A stretch of 64,000 bases of DNA from an uncultured Pseudomonas sp. (GCA_943914515.1 CALUCI010000003.1:12158-76157), one strand, 5' to 3'; numbered from the stretch's first letter, positions 17,343 through 26,542 are shown. The notes: a model not told the origin generated them from the letters alone. Translations and numbers: made by a program.

Positions 17343-18143
17343 ATGCGCTACTGCGTCACGCTGCTGCTCGCCGTGCTGAGCCTGCCCTTGTCGGCAGCAC
17401 AACTGACCCTGGAACTGGGTTCCGGTACCAGGCAATGGCAGAGCGAGGCGCTGCTCAAGCACCCGCAGGCGCGGGATATCCGGATTGACCAGGACGTGTC
17501 GTACAAGAAGCCCATGACCTACCGCGCAGTGCCGCTGGCGGCCCTGCTCGAAGGCGTGAAGCCGGGTGACCACCTGCAGGCCGTGGCCCTCGATGGCTTT
17601 GCCGCCGAGATGCCCGCCGCCCCGCTGCTGCAGAGCGGCCCGGCACAGGCCTGGCTGGCAGTGGAAGACCCGGCGCAGCCGTGGCCGCCCCTGGGCCCGG
17701 ACAAGCCCGGCGCAGGCCCGTTCTATCTGGTCTGGACCCACCCCGAAGCCGGCAACATCAGCCCCGAACAATGGCCGTTCCAGGTCGCCAGCATCCGCCG
17801 CCTGCAACCAGTGGCCGAACGTTTTCCCGCACTGCGCCCGGCGCCCGGCCTGAGCGCCGACGATCCGGTCAGTCGGGGCTTCGCCCTGTTCCAGAAAAAC
17901 TGCATGGCCTGTCATCGCCTCAACGGTGCCGGCGACGCCCAGTTCGGCCCGGATCTGAACCGTCCCTACAACCCCACCGAATACCTGCGCCCGGAGTTTC
18001 TGCGGCGCCTGATCCGTGACCCGCAGAGCCTGCGCCAGTGGCCGCAGGCGCGGATGCCGGGCTTCGCGCCGAGCGTGCTGCCAGAGGCCGACCTCGACGC
18101 CCTGCTCGCCTACCTCGCCCATATGGCCAAGCGCAAATCCTGA
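17343..18143 (+). CDS. Periplasmic c-type cytochrome with N-terminal molybdopterin-oxidoreductase-like domain
   Basis: The 266-residue protein has a signal peptide (about 1-19). Residues about 25-165 resemble the sulfite-oxidase/YedY fold, with a 'YRAVPLAALLEG' and 'LDGF' pattern. A C-terminal cytochrome c domain has haem motif CMACH (C187, C190, H191) and a likely distal Met at 238 in 'ARMPGF'. It probably carries electrons in the periplasm. The N-terminal domain is too short for full molybdenum-cofactor binding, so it may be a docking or degenerate domain. It is convergent with the transglutaminase gene, 3 bp apart. Confidence 0.85.
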   Translation: MRYCVTLLLAVLSLPLSAAQLTLELGSGTRQWQSEALLKHPQARDIRIDQDVSYKKPMTYRAVPLAALLEGVKPGDHLQAVALDGFAAEMPAAPLLQSGPAQAWLAVEDPAQPWPPLGPDKPGAGPFYLVWTHPEAGNISPEQWPFQVASIRRLQPVAERFPALRPAPGLSADDPVSRGFALFQKNCMACHRLNGAGDAQFGPDLNRPYNPTEYLRPEFLRRLIRDPQSLRQWPQARMPGFAPSVLPEADLDALLAYLAHMAKRKS

Positions 18144-18146
18144 GGG

Positions 18147-18941
18147 TCACTGCTGGGCCGAGAACCCGGACGTGACCAGCACGTTGGCATGCATCTGCTC
18201 GTAACCGCCGCCGCGGCGCATGCCGCGAACCGGGCAGGCGTCCAGGTAGTCCAGCCCCACCGCCAGTTTCAGGTGCCGCTGTGGCACGGCAAGCTGGTTG
18301 GTCACGTCGAAGCTGTACCAGGCGTCATCGAGCCAGGCCTCGGCCCAGGCGTGGCTGGCCATGTGCTGGTTGTCGTCATCGAACAGATAGCCCGAGACAT
18401 AGCGGGCCGGGACCAACAGGCTGCGGGCACAGGCGATGAACGCATGGGCATGGTCCTGGCAGACCCCGGCGCCACCGGCGAACGCCTGCGCGGCACTGGT
18501 TTCCACTGCCGTCGCCCCCGGCCGATAGGCCATGCGCTCATGCAGGCCGCCCATCAGATCGATCAGTGCCCCGCGATCACGCCGCGCGCCGCAGCGCTGG
18601 TCGGCGAAGTCGCGCAGCGCTTCGTCGGCCTCGGTCAGCCGGGTGAAGCGCAGAAACGGCAAGGGTGACTGCGCTTCGTGTTCGGACTCGCGGGTCGGGT
18701 CGATCTCGACCTCGCCACGGGCAGAAATCAGCAGGTCGGCATGGGGCTCTTCCAGACTGAGCACATGCAGGATGTTGCCGAACGGGTCACGTCGGGCCTG
18801 CGCCGGGCGCGGCAGATCGAGCTGCCACTGCAGCACCTGCTGGCGCTCGTTGTTCGGCGGGGTCAGGCGCAGGTACTGGATGCTGGTACGGACCTGGTCT
18901 TCGTAGTGGTAGGCGGTTTCGTGGCTAATGGTCAGTCTCAT
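18147..18941 (-). CDS. Transglutaminase-like cysteine protease family protein
   Basis: The 264-residue protein has an N-terminal beta-rich domain ('ISHETAYHYEDQV') and a transglutaminase-like core with the triad C161 ('GVCQDHAHAF'), H197 ('SHAWAEAW') and D212 ('FDVTN'). Stand-alone proteins of this type are thought to cleave or transfer amide bonds. It is the last gene of a three-gene operon and overlaps the alpha-E gene by 4 bp, implying translational coupling. With the ATP-grasp and alpha-E proteins it forms a widely conserved but functionally unresolved module. Confidence 0.92.
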   Translation of the reverse strand: MRLTISHETAYHYEDQVRTSIQYLRLTPPNNERQQVLQWQLDLPRPAQARRDPFGNILHVLSLEEPHADLLISARGEVEIDPTRESEHEAQSPLPFLRFTRLTEADEALRDFADQRCGARRDRGALIDLMGGLHERMAYRPGATAVETSAAQAFAGGAGVCQDHAHAFIACARSLLVPARYVSGYLFDDDNQHMASHAWAEAWLDDAWYSFDVTNQLAVPQRHLKLAVGLDYLDACPVRGMRRGGGYEQMHANVLVTSGFSAQQ

Positions 18942-19888
18942 ACGACCTCCAGGTAAGCACTGTGAATGGCGTTGCCCAGCTCACGCACCCGCGGAATGTA
19001 ATCGTTCAACCAGGGGTGCAGGCCTTGCGAAAGAATTTCGTCGATACCGGTGTAGCGCAGGCGCGCATCCACTTCCGCTGCCAGACGCTGGGCCGGCAGG
19101 CCGTTCCTGCCGGGAAGGCTGGCGAGGATCTGGTCGATTTCTTCGGTGCAGGCGCGCAGTGAACGGGGCACATCGGCACGCAGGAGCAGCAGTTCGGCTA
19201 CATGGCGAGCCGTGGGGGCGTCGCGGTAGATCTCGGTATAGGCCTCGAACGAGGACAGGGCGCGGAGCAAGGCGCTCCACTGGTAGTAACCACGGGCGGA
19301 ACTGTCACTGACGTTTTCGGCCTCCTCGCCGAACATCTCGTAGCGGGCATCGAGCAGACGCAGGGTGTTGTCGGCGCGCTCGATGAAGGTGCCCAGGCGA
19401 ATGAAGCGGAACGCGTCGTTACGCATGATCGTGCCGTAGGTGGCGCCACGGAACAGGTGCGAGCGCTCCTTGATCCACTCGCAGAAGCGGCTCATGCCGT
19501 AACGGCCCAGCCCCTGTTCGGCAATGCCGCGAATCTCCAGCCAGGTGGCGTTGATGTTTTCCCACATGTCGGCGGTGATGCGCCCGCGCACGGCGTGGGC
19601 ACAGGCTCGTGCCGCGCCGAGGCAACTGTAGATGCTTGCCGGGTTTTCCGGGTCGAGGGCGAAGAAATGCAACAGGCGCTCGGCGTGCAACTGACCGTGG
19701 CGCGACAGGTAGTCGTCCAGGGTGCCGGTGATGCGCAGCGCCAGGGCCATTTCGTCGAGGCCGTCGCCGCGGCCGTCCTGCGGCATCAGCGAGAGCGAAT
19801 AGCTGACATCGAGCATCCGTGCGAGGTTTTCCGCCCGCTCCAGATAGCGCGACATCCAGTACAGATCCGAAGCCGTTCTACTGAGCAT
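18938..19888 (-). CDS. Alpha-E domain protein
   Basis: The 316-residue, mostly helical protein begins 'MLSRTASDLYWMSRYLERAENLARM', the hallmark of the alpha-E family. No catalytic motif is visible. In genomes it nearly always accompanies a circularly permuted ATP-grasp protein and a transglutaminase-like protein, as here (3-bp gap on one side, 4-bp overlap on the other). It probably acts as a scaffold or substrate-binding partner in amide-bond chemistry; that role is an inference. Confidence 0.92.
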   Translation of the reverse strand: MLSRTASDLYWMSRYLERAENLARMLDVSYSLSLMPQDGRGDGLDEMALALRITGTLDDYLSRHGQLHAERLLHFFALDPENPASIYSCLGAARACAHAVRGRITADMWENINATWLEIRGIAEQGLGRYGMSRFCEWIKERSHLFRGATYGTIMRNDAFRFIRLGTFIERADNTLRLLDARYEMFGEEAENVSDSSARGYYQWSALLRALSSFEAYTEIYRDAPTARHVAELLLLRADVPRSLRACTEEIDQILASLPGRNGLPAQRLAAEVDARLRYTGIDEILSQGLHPWLNDYIPRVRELGNAIHSAYLEVV

Positions 19889-19891
19889 GAT

Positions 19892-21301
19892 TCAATCCTC
19901 GACTACCCAGGTGTCCTTGGTACCGCCCCCCTGGGACGAGTTCACCACCAGCGAGCCCTCGCGCAGCGCCACCCGCGTCAGGCCACCGGGCACCACGCGG
20001 GTCTCCCGGCCGGACAGGACGAAGGGGCGCAGGTCGATGTGCCGCGGTGCGATGCCGTTTTCGACGAAGGTCGGGCAGGTCGACAGCGACAGGGTCGGCT
20101 GGGCGATGTAGGCCGCAGGGCGAGCCTTGATGCGTTCGGCGAAAGCGGCGATTTCCGCCTTGGTCGAGGCCGGCCCGACCAGCATGCCGTAGCCGCCGGA
20201 GCCCTGGGTTTCCTTGACCACCAGGTCCGGCAGATTGGCCAGCACGTGGGACAGTTCCTCGGGCTTGCGGCACTGCCAGGTGGGGACGTTCTTCAGGATC
20301 GGCTCTTCGTCCAGGTAAAAACGGATCATGTCGGTGACATAGGGGTAGACCGACTTGTCATCGGCCACGCCAGTACCGATGGCGTTGGCCAGCACCACGT
20401 TGCCGCAGCGATAGGCCGAGAGCAGCCCGGGAACGCCAAGCATGGACTCCGGGTTGAACGCCAGCGGATCGAGAAAGGCATCGTCCAGACGACGGTAAAT
20501 CACGTCCACCGGCTTCGGCCCGTCGGTGGTGCGCATGAACACCCGCTCGTCACGCACGAACAGGTCGGCGCCCTCCACCAGTTCCACGCCCATTTCCCGG
20601 GCAAGGAACGCATGTTCGAAGAACGCGCTGTTGAAGCGACCGGGCGTCAGCACCACGACGCTGGGGTTGTCCAGCGGGCTGGAGGTTTTCAGGGTATCGA
20701 GCAGCAGGTTCGGGTAATGGTCGATGGGGGCGATGCGCTGCGCTGCGAACAGTTCGGGGAACAGCCGCATCATCATCTTGCGGTCTTCGAGCATGTAGCT
20801 CACGCCGCTGGGCGTGCGCAGGTTGTCTTCGAGAACGTAGTAGCTGCCATCGCCGTCACGCACCAGGTCGACCCCGGAAATGTGCGCATAGATGTCGCGG
20901 TGCAGATTGAGCCCCTGCATCGCCAACTGGTATTGCTCGTTGGCCAGTACCTGCTCGGCCGGAATGATTCCGGCGCGGATGATCCGCTGCTCGTGGTAAA
21001 GGTCGCAAAGAAACATGTTCAGCGCGCGCACCCGCTGGATGCAGCCACGCTCGACGACCCGCCATTCGCTGGCGGGGATGGCGCGGGGAATGGTATCGAA
21101 CGGAATCAGCCGCTCGGTACCCTGCTCGTCCCCGTACAAGGTGAAGGTGATACCGGCGCGATGGAACAGCAGGTCGGCCTCACGCCGACGCTGCGCCAAC
21201 AATTCCGGCGGGGTCTGCGCCAGCCAGCGGGCGAATTCCCGGTAATGCGGACGGAGCTGACCGTCGGCGGCGTACATCTCATCATAGAACGTGCGGATCA
21301 T
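19892..21301 (-). CDS. Circularly permuted ATP-grasp type 2 protein
   Basis: The 470-residue protein begins 'MIRTFYDEMYAADGQLRPHY' and carries 'YYVLEDNLRTPSGVSYMLEDR' blocks and a C-terminal 'ETQGSGGYGMLVGP' nucleotide-binding segment, matching the circularly permuted ATP-grasp family proposed to be peptide or amide ligases. The ATG at 21301 is preceded by AAGGAG; an open frame continues upstream to 21430 but lacks a ribosome-binding site. It leads a three-gene operon with alpha-E and transglutaminase genes. The substrate is unknown. Confidence 0.93.
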   Translation of the reverse strand: MIRTFYDEMYAADGQLRPHYREFARWLAQTPPELLAQRRREADLLFHRAGITFTLYGDEQGTERLIPFDTIPRAIPASEWRVVERGCIQRVRALNMFLCDLYHEQRIIRAGIIPAEQVLANEQYQLAMQGLNLHRDIYAHISGVDLVRDGDGSYYVLEDNLRTPSGVSYMLEDRKMMMRLFPELFAAQRIAPIDHYPNLLLDTLKTSSPLDNPSVVVLTPGRFNSAFFEHAFLAREMGVELVEGADLFVRDERVFMRTTDGPKPVDVIYRRLDDAFLDPLAFNPESMLGVPGLLSAYRCGNVVLANAIGTGVADDKSVYPYVTDMIRFYLDEEPILKNVPTWQCRKPEELSHVLANLPDLVVKETQGSGGYGMLVGPASTKAEIAAFAERIKARPAAYIAQPTLSLSTCPTFVENGIAPRHIDLRPFVLSGRETRVVPGGLTRVALREGSLVVNSSQGGGTKDTWVVED

Positions 21302-21502
21302 GCCGAACTCCTTGTCACCCGTGCACAAGCACAGTCGCAAAGCCCGTGCCAGCGGCATTAATCCTTTGTAATCAAAGAGTTGGAAATAATCAGGAAAGAC
21401 GCCGCACCAGACTTGTGCAGCACGGCCCACAGAATTGGGGCGAGCGCTTCATTGCGAAGCGTGGGATTGCCCGGGGCGACTATCGCCACCCCGGGACGCG
21501 GT

Positions 21503-21835
21503 TCAGGTAACCGGGCGCTCCTGCTTCACTCCCCAGCCCTGGACCTCACCGCCCAGTGGCGCTATCACGGCTTCGAAATCCTGTTCGAATTCGCCGATGC
21601 CACCGTGGGTGGCGTACATGATCTTGCTCAGTTCCAGCTCCCAGCCACCGTCATCACCCTCATGTACCTGGGCACACAGCGACTCGCCCCGAAACTTGCC
21701 TGCTGCCCTGCGCGCCCGATCCTCGTCCGGGAAAACCGCGTAGAACTCGATGGGATGGATTTGTGCGAAGTCGAAACCGCCTTCTTTCATGCGGTGCAAC
21801 ACCGCGCTGCTGATGTCCTCGTACAAGTTGCTCAT
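21503..21835 (-). CDS. rraB: RraB-family ribonuclease E inhibitor
   Basis: The 110-residue acidic protein has 'SSAVLHRMKEGGFDFAQIHPIEF' near the N-terminus and a 'WELELSKIMYATH' segment, typical of RraB. E. coli RraB binds RNase E and changes degradosome composition and mRNA decay. The ATG complementary to 21833-21835 follows GAGGACG. It is monocistronic. Confidence 0.85.
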   Translation of the reverse strand: MSNLYEDISSAVLHRMKEGGFDFAQIHPIEFYAVFPDEDRARRAAGKFRGESLCAQVHEGDDGGWELELSKIMYATHGGIGEFEQDFEAVIAPLGGEVQGWGVKQERPVT

Positions 21836-22019
21836 GAAACGTCCTCCTCACTGACGATGGATAGACTTTCAACGCTTGCGCACTTACCCCTGGCGCTGGA
21901 CGCGGGCGGGGTACTCGAGCGAGTGGAGCAGTGAACGACAAAGGCCGGCGTCACAAAACCGACGACCTTGCCTAGCAGCGTAGCGGTAGAGCCGGCACAT
22001 CGCCAGCCGATGCCCCTAT

Positions 22020-22256
22020 TCAGGGCTTTTCGTTGATTTCGGTGATTTCCACGCCGTTCTGCTCCTTGAGCCATTTCGCGGTCGGACAGTCGGCACGGTC
22101 CTGAAAATCGTTGAGGTCGAGTTCATCCATGACCGGGAACAGGTGCCCACGAACCCGTCGTGCGGCGTCTTCGATGCCCGGACGGTGCTCGGCGGCAAGC
22201 AGCAGCGAGGTGCGCTCGCCTTTCTGGTCAACAAAGATGATTTCCCACTCTTTCAT
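22020..22256 (-). CDS. Small conserved hypothetical protein
   Basis: The 78-residue protein begins MKEWEIIFVDQKGERTSLLL, followed by a helix-rich acidic part. The start complementary to 22254-22256 is preferred over an upstream in-frame ATG at 22334 because the extra N-terminal residues are low-complexity and unlike the core. No motif recognised; a cytoplasmic single-domain protein. It lies between rraB and the terminator of the LTA-synthase-like gene. Confidence 0.7.
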   Translation of the reverse strand: MKEWEIIFVDQKGERTSLLLAAEHRPGIEDAARRVRGHLFPVMDELDLNDFQDRADCPTAKWLKEQNGVEITEINEKP

Positions 22257-22361
22257 CTGGCGTGTCCTCGATGGCAGGTACGGGATTACTTGCGAGCTAC
22301 CTTCCGTTGACCTTTGCCGGTGGCCATTGTTCAAGTGGGTTCAACAGGCGGTGCAGAAATG

Positions 22362-22396
22362 AAAAACCCCCTTCGCTGGCAAGCCAGCGAAGGGGG
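22362..22396 (-). terminator. Intrinsic terminator of the LTA-synthase-like gene
   Basis: CCCCCTTCGCTGGC (22367-22380) pairs perfectly with GCCAGCGAAGGGGG (22383-22396) across a 2-nt loop. Read on the minus strand it is followed by five T residues. It lies 20 bp downstream of the stop of the gene at 22416. Confidence 0.9.
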
Positions 22397-22415
22397 TAAA
22401 GATACCCTCAGGCGG

Positions 22416-24500
22416 TCAGTCAGGTATGCCGTGGACTACGCCAGCGGTGTTGTCCAGCAGGCTCTTGGTCGCGGTCTGGATGAAGGCTTCGAGCTTCTTG
22501 AGCATCTCGGCCTGGTCCGGGCTCTCGATCAGTTCGGCCTTGAACTCGCGGCCCAGCTCGTAGCGGTACAGGCGCGGCGACATGTCTTTGGACTCGATCA
22601 GCACCCGGTCACCCTGGATCAGGCCGACGATCTGCTCGCTGCCCGACGGTTTGACCATGCCCACGCCCTGGTCGCCTTCCGGCAGGTTGAGCAGGTCGCG
22701 TCCCCAGCACTGGTGACGGGTTTCGCCGCCCAGACGGCCCATGATGGTCGGCACGATGTCGATCTGGGTGCCGACGGTGTGGTCACGCTTGCCGAACTTC
22801 TCCTGGATGCCAGGCGCGATCAGCAACAGCGGGATGTTGAAACGGCCCAGGTCCAGTTCGGTGACTTGCTGGTGGTTGCCGAAACCATGGTCGCCAACGA
22901 TGACGAACAGGGTTTCCTTGAAGTACGGCTCCTTGCGCGCTTTCTCGAAGAACTGGCCAAGCGCCCAGTCGGAATAGCGCATCGCGGTCAAGTGCTCGTC
23001 GAGGCGGCCGGAACCGGTCACCGGTTCGACCGGCAGGTTTTTCGGCAAGGCGTACGGGGTGTGGTTGGACAGCGTCTGGAGCAAGGCATAGAACGGCTTC
23101 TTGCCATAGTTGTGCGCCAGTTCCTGGGCGCCGCGGTCGAACATGTCCTGGTCGGACACGCCCCAGGTCGGGTCGGAGAACACCGGATTGACGAAGTCAT
23201 TGCGGCCGATGAAGGTGGTCATGCCCTGGTTGCCGAAGAAACCGGACTGGTTGTCCCAGGCAAAATCACCGTTGTAGACGTAGACGTCATCGTATTTGCG
23301 CGGGCTGAGCAGCGCCGGCAGGCCGGACAGCTTGTGGCCGCCTTCCGGGGTCTGCATCAGGTACTCGAAGCCCGGCAGGTTCGGGAAGCAGGCCATGGTG
23401 GCGAACATGCCCTGGTGGGTATGGGTACCGTTGGAGAAGAAGCGGTCGAACAACAGACCTTCTTCGGCCAGCTTGTCGAAGTACGGGGTGATATTGCCGG
23501 CCGCGCCCAGGGCACCGACGGAATGCCCGGCGAAGCTTTCCATCAGGATGATCACGACGTTCTTGATCGGCAGGGTGTTCTCGGCCGGCGGCGTGAAGTC
23601 ACGGCGGATCGCCGCACTGTCGGCGTCGACCAGCTTGTCGTGCGGGGTCAGCAGCATGTCACGCACGGTCTGCAGGGCAACCTTCTGGTCGAGGGTCGAC
23701 TTCCAGATGTTGTCACGGTCTTCGGACATGCGACTCTTGGCCGCGTCGATCAGGGTCAGGGTGCCGTTGAGGCCGAGCTGGTTGACGAAGTTCGAGTCAG
23801 TGGTGAAGGCATCGCCCCAACGCATCGGCGGACCTTGACGCAGGGTGCCGCGAGCGGCGATCACGGCCACCAGCAGAATCACCACGAACACCACACCGCG
23901 CGCATACCAGGGTGCGACGCTGCGTACGCCGGCGAGGTTGCTCTGGTATTCGCCGCGTGGCCGGGTCAGGCGATCGATGCCTTTGAACAGCAGGCTCATG
24001 ACGATGGTGCCGCCGACCCAGGCCAGCAGGTAACGCACCACCGGGAATCCGTACCAGAGCATGCTGCCGACGGTTTTCGGGTCTTCCTTGATGTACTGGA
24101 ACACCAGGCCGTTGAGGCGCTGGTGGAACTCACGGTAGAAGTCCATCTCGACCAGGCCGAGGAACAGCACAATGCTCGAGGTCACGGTCAGCCACAGGCG
24201 GAAGAAGCCGCGGGCCGCCATGGCCCGGGCACTGAGTACGGCCAGCAGCAGCGGAATGCTCAGGTACACCACCACCCGCAGGTCGAAGCGCAAGCCGTTG
24301 AGGAAACCTTCCGCTACGGTCGAGCCTGGCGTGTCGCCGATCATGTCGCTGTTGTAGGCCAGCAGTGCAAGCCGCACCAGACTGAGCATGAACATGATCG
24401 CCACGCCGCACAGCAGGGTGTAGAGCAGGTGTGATTTGACCGTCGGTTGCACCGGCCGCGAAGCGGCCCGCTGACGATTCAAGGCGTCCGTGTTAGCCAT
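22416..24500 (-). CDS. LTA synthase-family sulfatase (phosphoglycerol-transferase-like)
   Basis: The 694-residue inner-membrane protein has five transmembrane helices (about 20-220) and a periplasmic alkaline-phosphatase-superfamily domain (about 290-620). The metal and nucleophile blocks are 'VVIILMESFAG', 'SNGTHTHQGMFAT' (candidate Thr nucleophile) and 'VIVGDHGFGNH'. In Gram-negatives such proteins transfer phosphoglycerol or phosphoethanolamine head groups to periplasmic glucans or other envelope glycans, not to lipoteichoic acid. The exact acceptor is unknown. It is monocistronic with its own terminator. Confidence 0.92.
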   Translation of the reverse strand: MANTDALNRQRAASRPVQPTVKSHLLYTLLCGVAIMFMLSLVRLALLAYNSDMIGDTPGSTVAEGFLNGLRFDLRVVVYLSIPLLLAVLSARAMAARGFFRLWLTVTSSIVLFLGLVEMDFYREFHQRLNGLVFQYIKEDPKTVGSMLWYGFPVVRYLLAWVGGTIVMSLLFKGIDRLTRPRGEYQSNLAGVRSVAPWYARGVVFVVILLVAVIAARGTLRQGPPMRWGDAFTTDSNFVNQLGLNGTLTLIDAAKSRMSEDRDNIWKSTLDQKVALQTVRDMLLTPHDKLVDADSAAIRRDFTPPAENTLPIKNVVIILMESFAGHSVGALGAAGNITPYFDKLAEEGLLFDRFFSNGTHTHQGMFATMACFPNLPGFEYLMQTPEGGHKLSGLPALLSPRKYDDVYVYNGDFAWDNQSGFFGNQGMTTFIGRNDFVNPVFSDPTWGVSDQDMFDRGAQELAHNYGKKPFYALLQTLSNHTPYALPKNLPVEPVTGSGRLDEHLTAMRYSDWALGQFFEKARKEPYFKETLFVIVGDHGFGNHQQVTELDLGRFNIPLLLIAPGIQEKFGKRDHTVGTQIDIVPTIMGRLGGETRHQCWGRDLLNLPEGDQGVGMVKPSGSEQIVGLIQGDRVLIESKDMSPRLYRYELGREFKAELIESPDQAEMLKKLEAFIQTATKSLLDNTAGVVHGIPD

Positions 24501-24703
24501 GAATTGGAAGATCCCAGGATTGAAAGGCGTTGACGCGAAGCGGCGGCACCGGGGCGGGTAGTCCCTTGTCTGGCCGGACCATTAGGCGAATGGATAATTG
24601 CGCGCGCGATTGTGTTCAATCGATTGTGAAAATTTTGTTGAAAACACGCGGTCGGCAGAACGCGCTATGGTTGCCGCTTCCTTTCCCACGGAGCGTCGCC
24701 TGC

Positions 24704-25177
24704 ATGCGTTACCGCTATCACCCCAGCCCGATCGGCCAGTTGCTGCTGGCGGGCGACGAGCAGGGTCTGCACCTGCTGCACATGGACAGCGCCCATCCCT
24801 GGGAACTGGACCCGACCTGGCAAGCAGCCGACAGCCACCTGGACGACGTGGCCCGGCAACTGGACGAGTACTTCGCCAACCGCCGCCAGCGCTTCGAGCT
24901 GCGCCTTGCCGCACGCGGCACGCCCTTTCAGAAACAGGTCTGGCAAGCATTGGTGGAGATCCCCTACGGCACCACCACCAGTTACGCCGAACTGGCGCGA
25001 ACCATTGGCCGCCCCAAGGCGATCAGGGCGGTCGGCACGGCCAACGGCGCCAACCCCATCGCGGTCATCGTGCCCTGCCACCGGGTGATCGGCAGCAATG
25101 GCAGCCTGACCGGTTTCGCCGGTGGGCTGGAGCGCAAGCAACTGTTGCTGCAGCTTGAGGGGGCGTGGCTGATTTGA
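24704..25177 (+). CDS. ogt: Methylated-DNA--protein-cysteine methyltransferase
   Basis: The 157-residue protein directly reverses O6-alkylguanine in DNA by transferring the alkyl group to its own cysteine. The acceptor C125 lies in PCHRVIG, preceded by the DNA-binding helix 'IGRPKAIRAVGTANGANP'. The protein has the length of Ogt rather than the bifunctional Ada. ATG 24704 is preceded by GGAG; an upstream in-frame extension to 24530 lacks a ribosome-binding site. A REP-type inverted pair follows the gene. Confidence 0.93.
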   Translation: MRYRYHPSPIGQLLLAGDEQGLHLLHMDSAHPWELDPTWQAADSHLDDVARQLDEYFANRRQRFELRLAARGTPFQKQVWQALVEIPYGTTTSYAELARTIGRPKAIRAVGTANGANPIAVIVPCHRVIGSNGSLTGFAGGLERKQLLLQLEGAWLI

Positions 25178-25189
25178 TGTCGGCACGGG

Positions 25190-25256
25190 TTATCGCGGCT
25201 GAAGCCGCTCCTACAGATGCATGACGACTCCGTAGGAGCGGCTTCAGCCGCGATAA
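25190..25256. repeat. REP-type inverted pair (REPIN-like)
   Basis: TTATCGCGGCTGAAGCCGCTCCTAC (25190 on) and GTAGGAGCGGCTTCAGCCGCGATAA face each other with about 17 bp between. Each arm itself contains a small palindrome (GCGGCTGAAGCCGC). This is the standard form of pseudomonad extragenic repeats mobilised by RAYT transposases. It lies between ogt and the convergent PLDc_N gene and may stabilise both mRNA ends. Confidence 0.88.
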
Positions 25257-25277
25257 TCCGATACCCATGCGCCAGAC

Positions 25278-25469
25278 TCAGATCCTGACGTTTCCCCGCG
25301 GCCCGGCAATGGCCCAGATGATCAGCCCGAGTACCGGCAGCAGGATGATCAACAGAATCCACAGCACCTTGGCACCGCCACCGGCGCTGCTCTTGATGAC
25401 GTTGAGAATTGCCCAGATATCCAGGGCAAGAATGATCAGGCCAACCAGCCCGTTGAACGTGGAACCCAT
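25278..25469 (-). CDS. Small PLDc_N-domain membrane protein
   Basis: The 63-residue protein has two transmembrane segments (about 5-24 and 33-54) with 'LDIWAILNVIKS' between them, matching the phospholipase D-nuclease N-terminal (PLDc_N) family of small stand-alone membrane proteins. No catalytic domain is attached. Function unknown, inner membrane predicted. It is convergent to ogt. Confidence 0.85.
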   Translation of the reverse strand: MGSTFNGLVGLIILALDIWAILNVIKSSAGGGAKVLWILLIILLPVLGLIIWAIAGPRGNVRI

Positions 25470-25600
25470 GTTGACGCTCCCAAGACAAGAATCTGTCCCG
25501 AGAGGATAGCTGGCTATTGGCCTGATAGACGTGCTTGTTTCGGTGTCATCAGGCCAGCATGGTTACACTCGCCCCATGGCCTTGCCGGAGACTATCGTTC

Positions 25601-26542
25601 ATGCCCCCATCGACCACACCCGACCATTCCGCGTCCATGTCGCTACCCAGCGCCTGGCTGCAACAGGCGCAAACCACTCCCTGGCTCAGTGCCGGCCTGG
25701 GCCTCAGCCTGCTGGCGGTGCTCTGGCTGATGGGCGCCGGCGCCTGGAACGCGATCCATGGCGATCATCAGGGCAACCTGCACATGGCCATGCTCGGCGG
25801 TCTGGCCGGATTCGCCGCCACCGCCCTCGGCGCTGTGCTGGCCGTGGTCCTGCGGGAAATCAGCTCGCGCAGCCAGGACGTGTTGCTGGGCTTCGCCGCC
25901 GGGATGATGCTCGCTGCCAGTTCGTTTTCGCTGATCCTGCCGGGGCTGGACGCCGCCCGGGAAATCACCGGCAACGGCCCTTACGCGGCGCTGACGGTGG
26001 TGGTCGGCATGGGCCTGGGAGTGCTGCTGATGCTCGGCCTCGACCGTTTCACCCCCCACGAACATGAAAGCACCGGCCCCTGCGGACCGCAGGCCGAGCG
26101 GATCAACCGGGTGTGGCTGTTCGTCCTGGCGATCACCTTGCACAACCTGCCCGAAGGCATGGCCATCGGCGTGAGCTTCACCACTGGCGACCTGAATGTC
26201 GCCCTGCCGCTGACCAGCGCCATCGCGATCCAGGACATCCCCGAAGGCCTGGCCGTGGCCCTGGCCCTGCGCGCCACCGGGCTGTCGAGCCTCAAGGCCG
26301 CACTGGTGGCGATTGGCTCGGGCTTGATGGAGCCCATCGGCGCGGTGATCGGCCTGGGGATTTCCAGCGGCTTCGCCCTCGCCTACCCGGTCAGCATGGG
26401 GCTGGCAGCCGGCGCGATGCTGTTCGTGGTGTCGCACGAAGTGATCCCGGAAACCCACCGCAACGGTCACCAGACCTCGGCGACCCTTGGCCTGATGGGC
26501 GGTTTCGCGGTGATGATGTTCCTCGACACGGCCCTCGGTTAA
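25601..26542 (+). CDS. ZIP-family divalent metal transporter
   Basis: The 313-residue protein has eight predicted helices and the two ZIP metal-pore motifs 'LHNLPEGMAIG' and 'QDIPEGLAVA'. ZIP proteins of the ZupT/GufA type import Zn2+ and other divalent metals across the inner membrane. ATG 25601 is chosen because the preceding residues are unlike the family; ATG 25637 is an alternative. Its 3' end overlaps the convergent gene at 26539 by 4 bp. No zinc-regulator box was recognised upstream. Confidence 0.9.
   Translation: MPPSTTPDHSASMSLPSAWLQQAQTTPWLSAGLGLSLLAVLWLMGAGAWNAIHGDHQGNLHMAMLGGLAGFAATALGAVLAVVLREISSRSQDVLLGFAAGMMLAASSFSLILPGLDAAREITGNGPYAALTVVVGMGLGVLLMLGLDRFTPHEHESTGPCGPQAERINRVWLFVLAITLHNLPEGMAIGVSFTTGDLNVALPLTSAIAIQDIPEGLAVALALRATGLSSLKAALVAIGSGLMEPIGAVIGLGISSGFALAYPVSMGLAAGAMLFVVSHEVIPETHRNGHQTSATLGLMGGFAVMMFLDTALG

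Noticed and set aside
19202..21361. 719-codon plus-strand frame across the alpha-E and ATP-grasp genes
   Set aside because: Shadow of two recognisable minus-strand proteins.
22314..24434. 706-codon plus-strand frame across the LTA-synthase-like gene
   Set aside because: Antisense to a clear sulfatase-family protein with intact motifs; low-complexity Gln/Val/Gly content typical of shadows.
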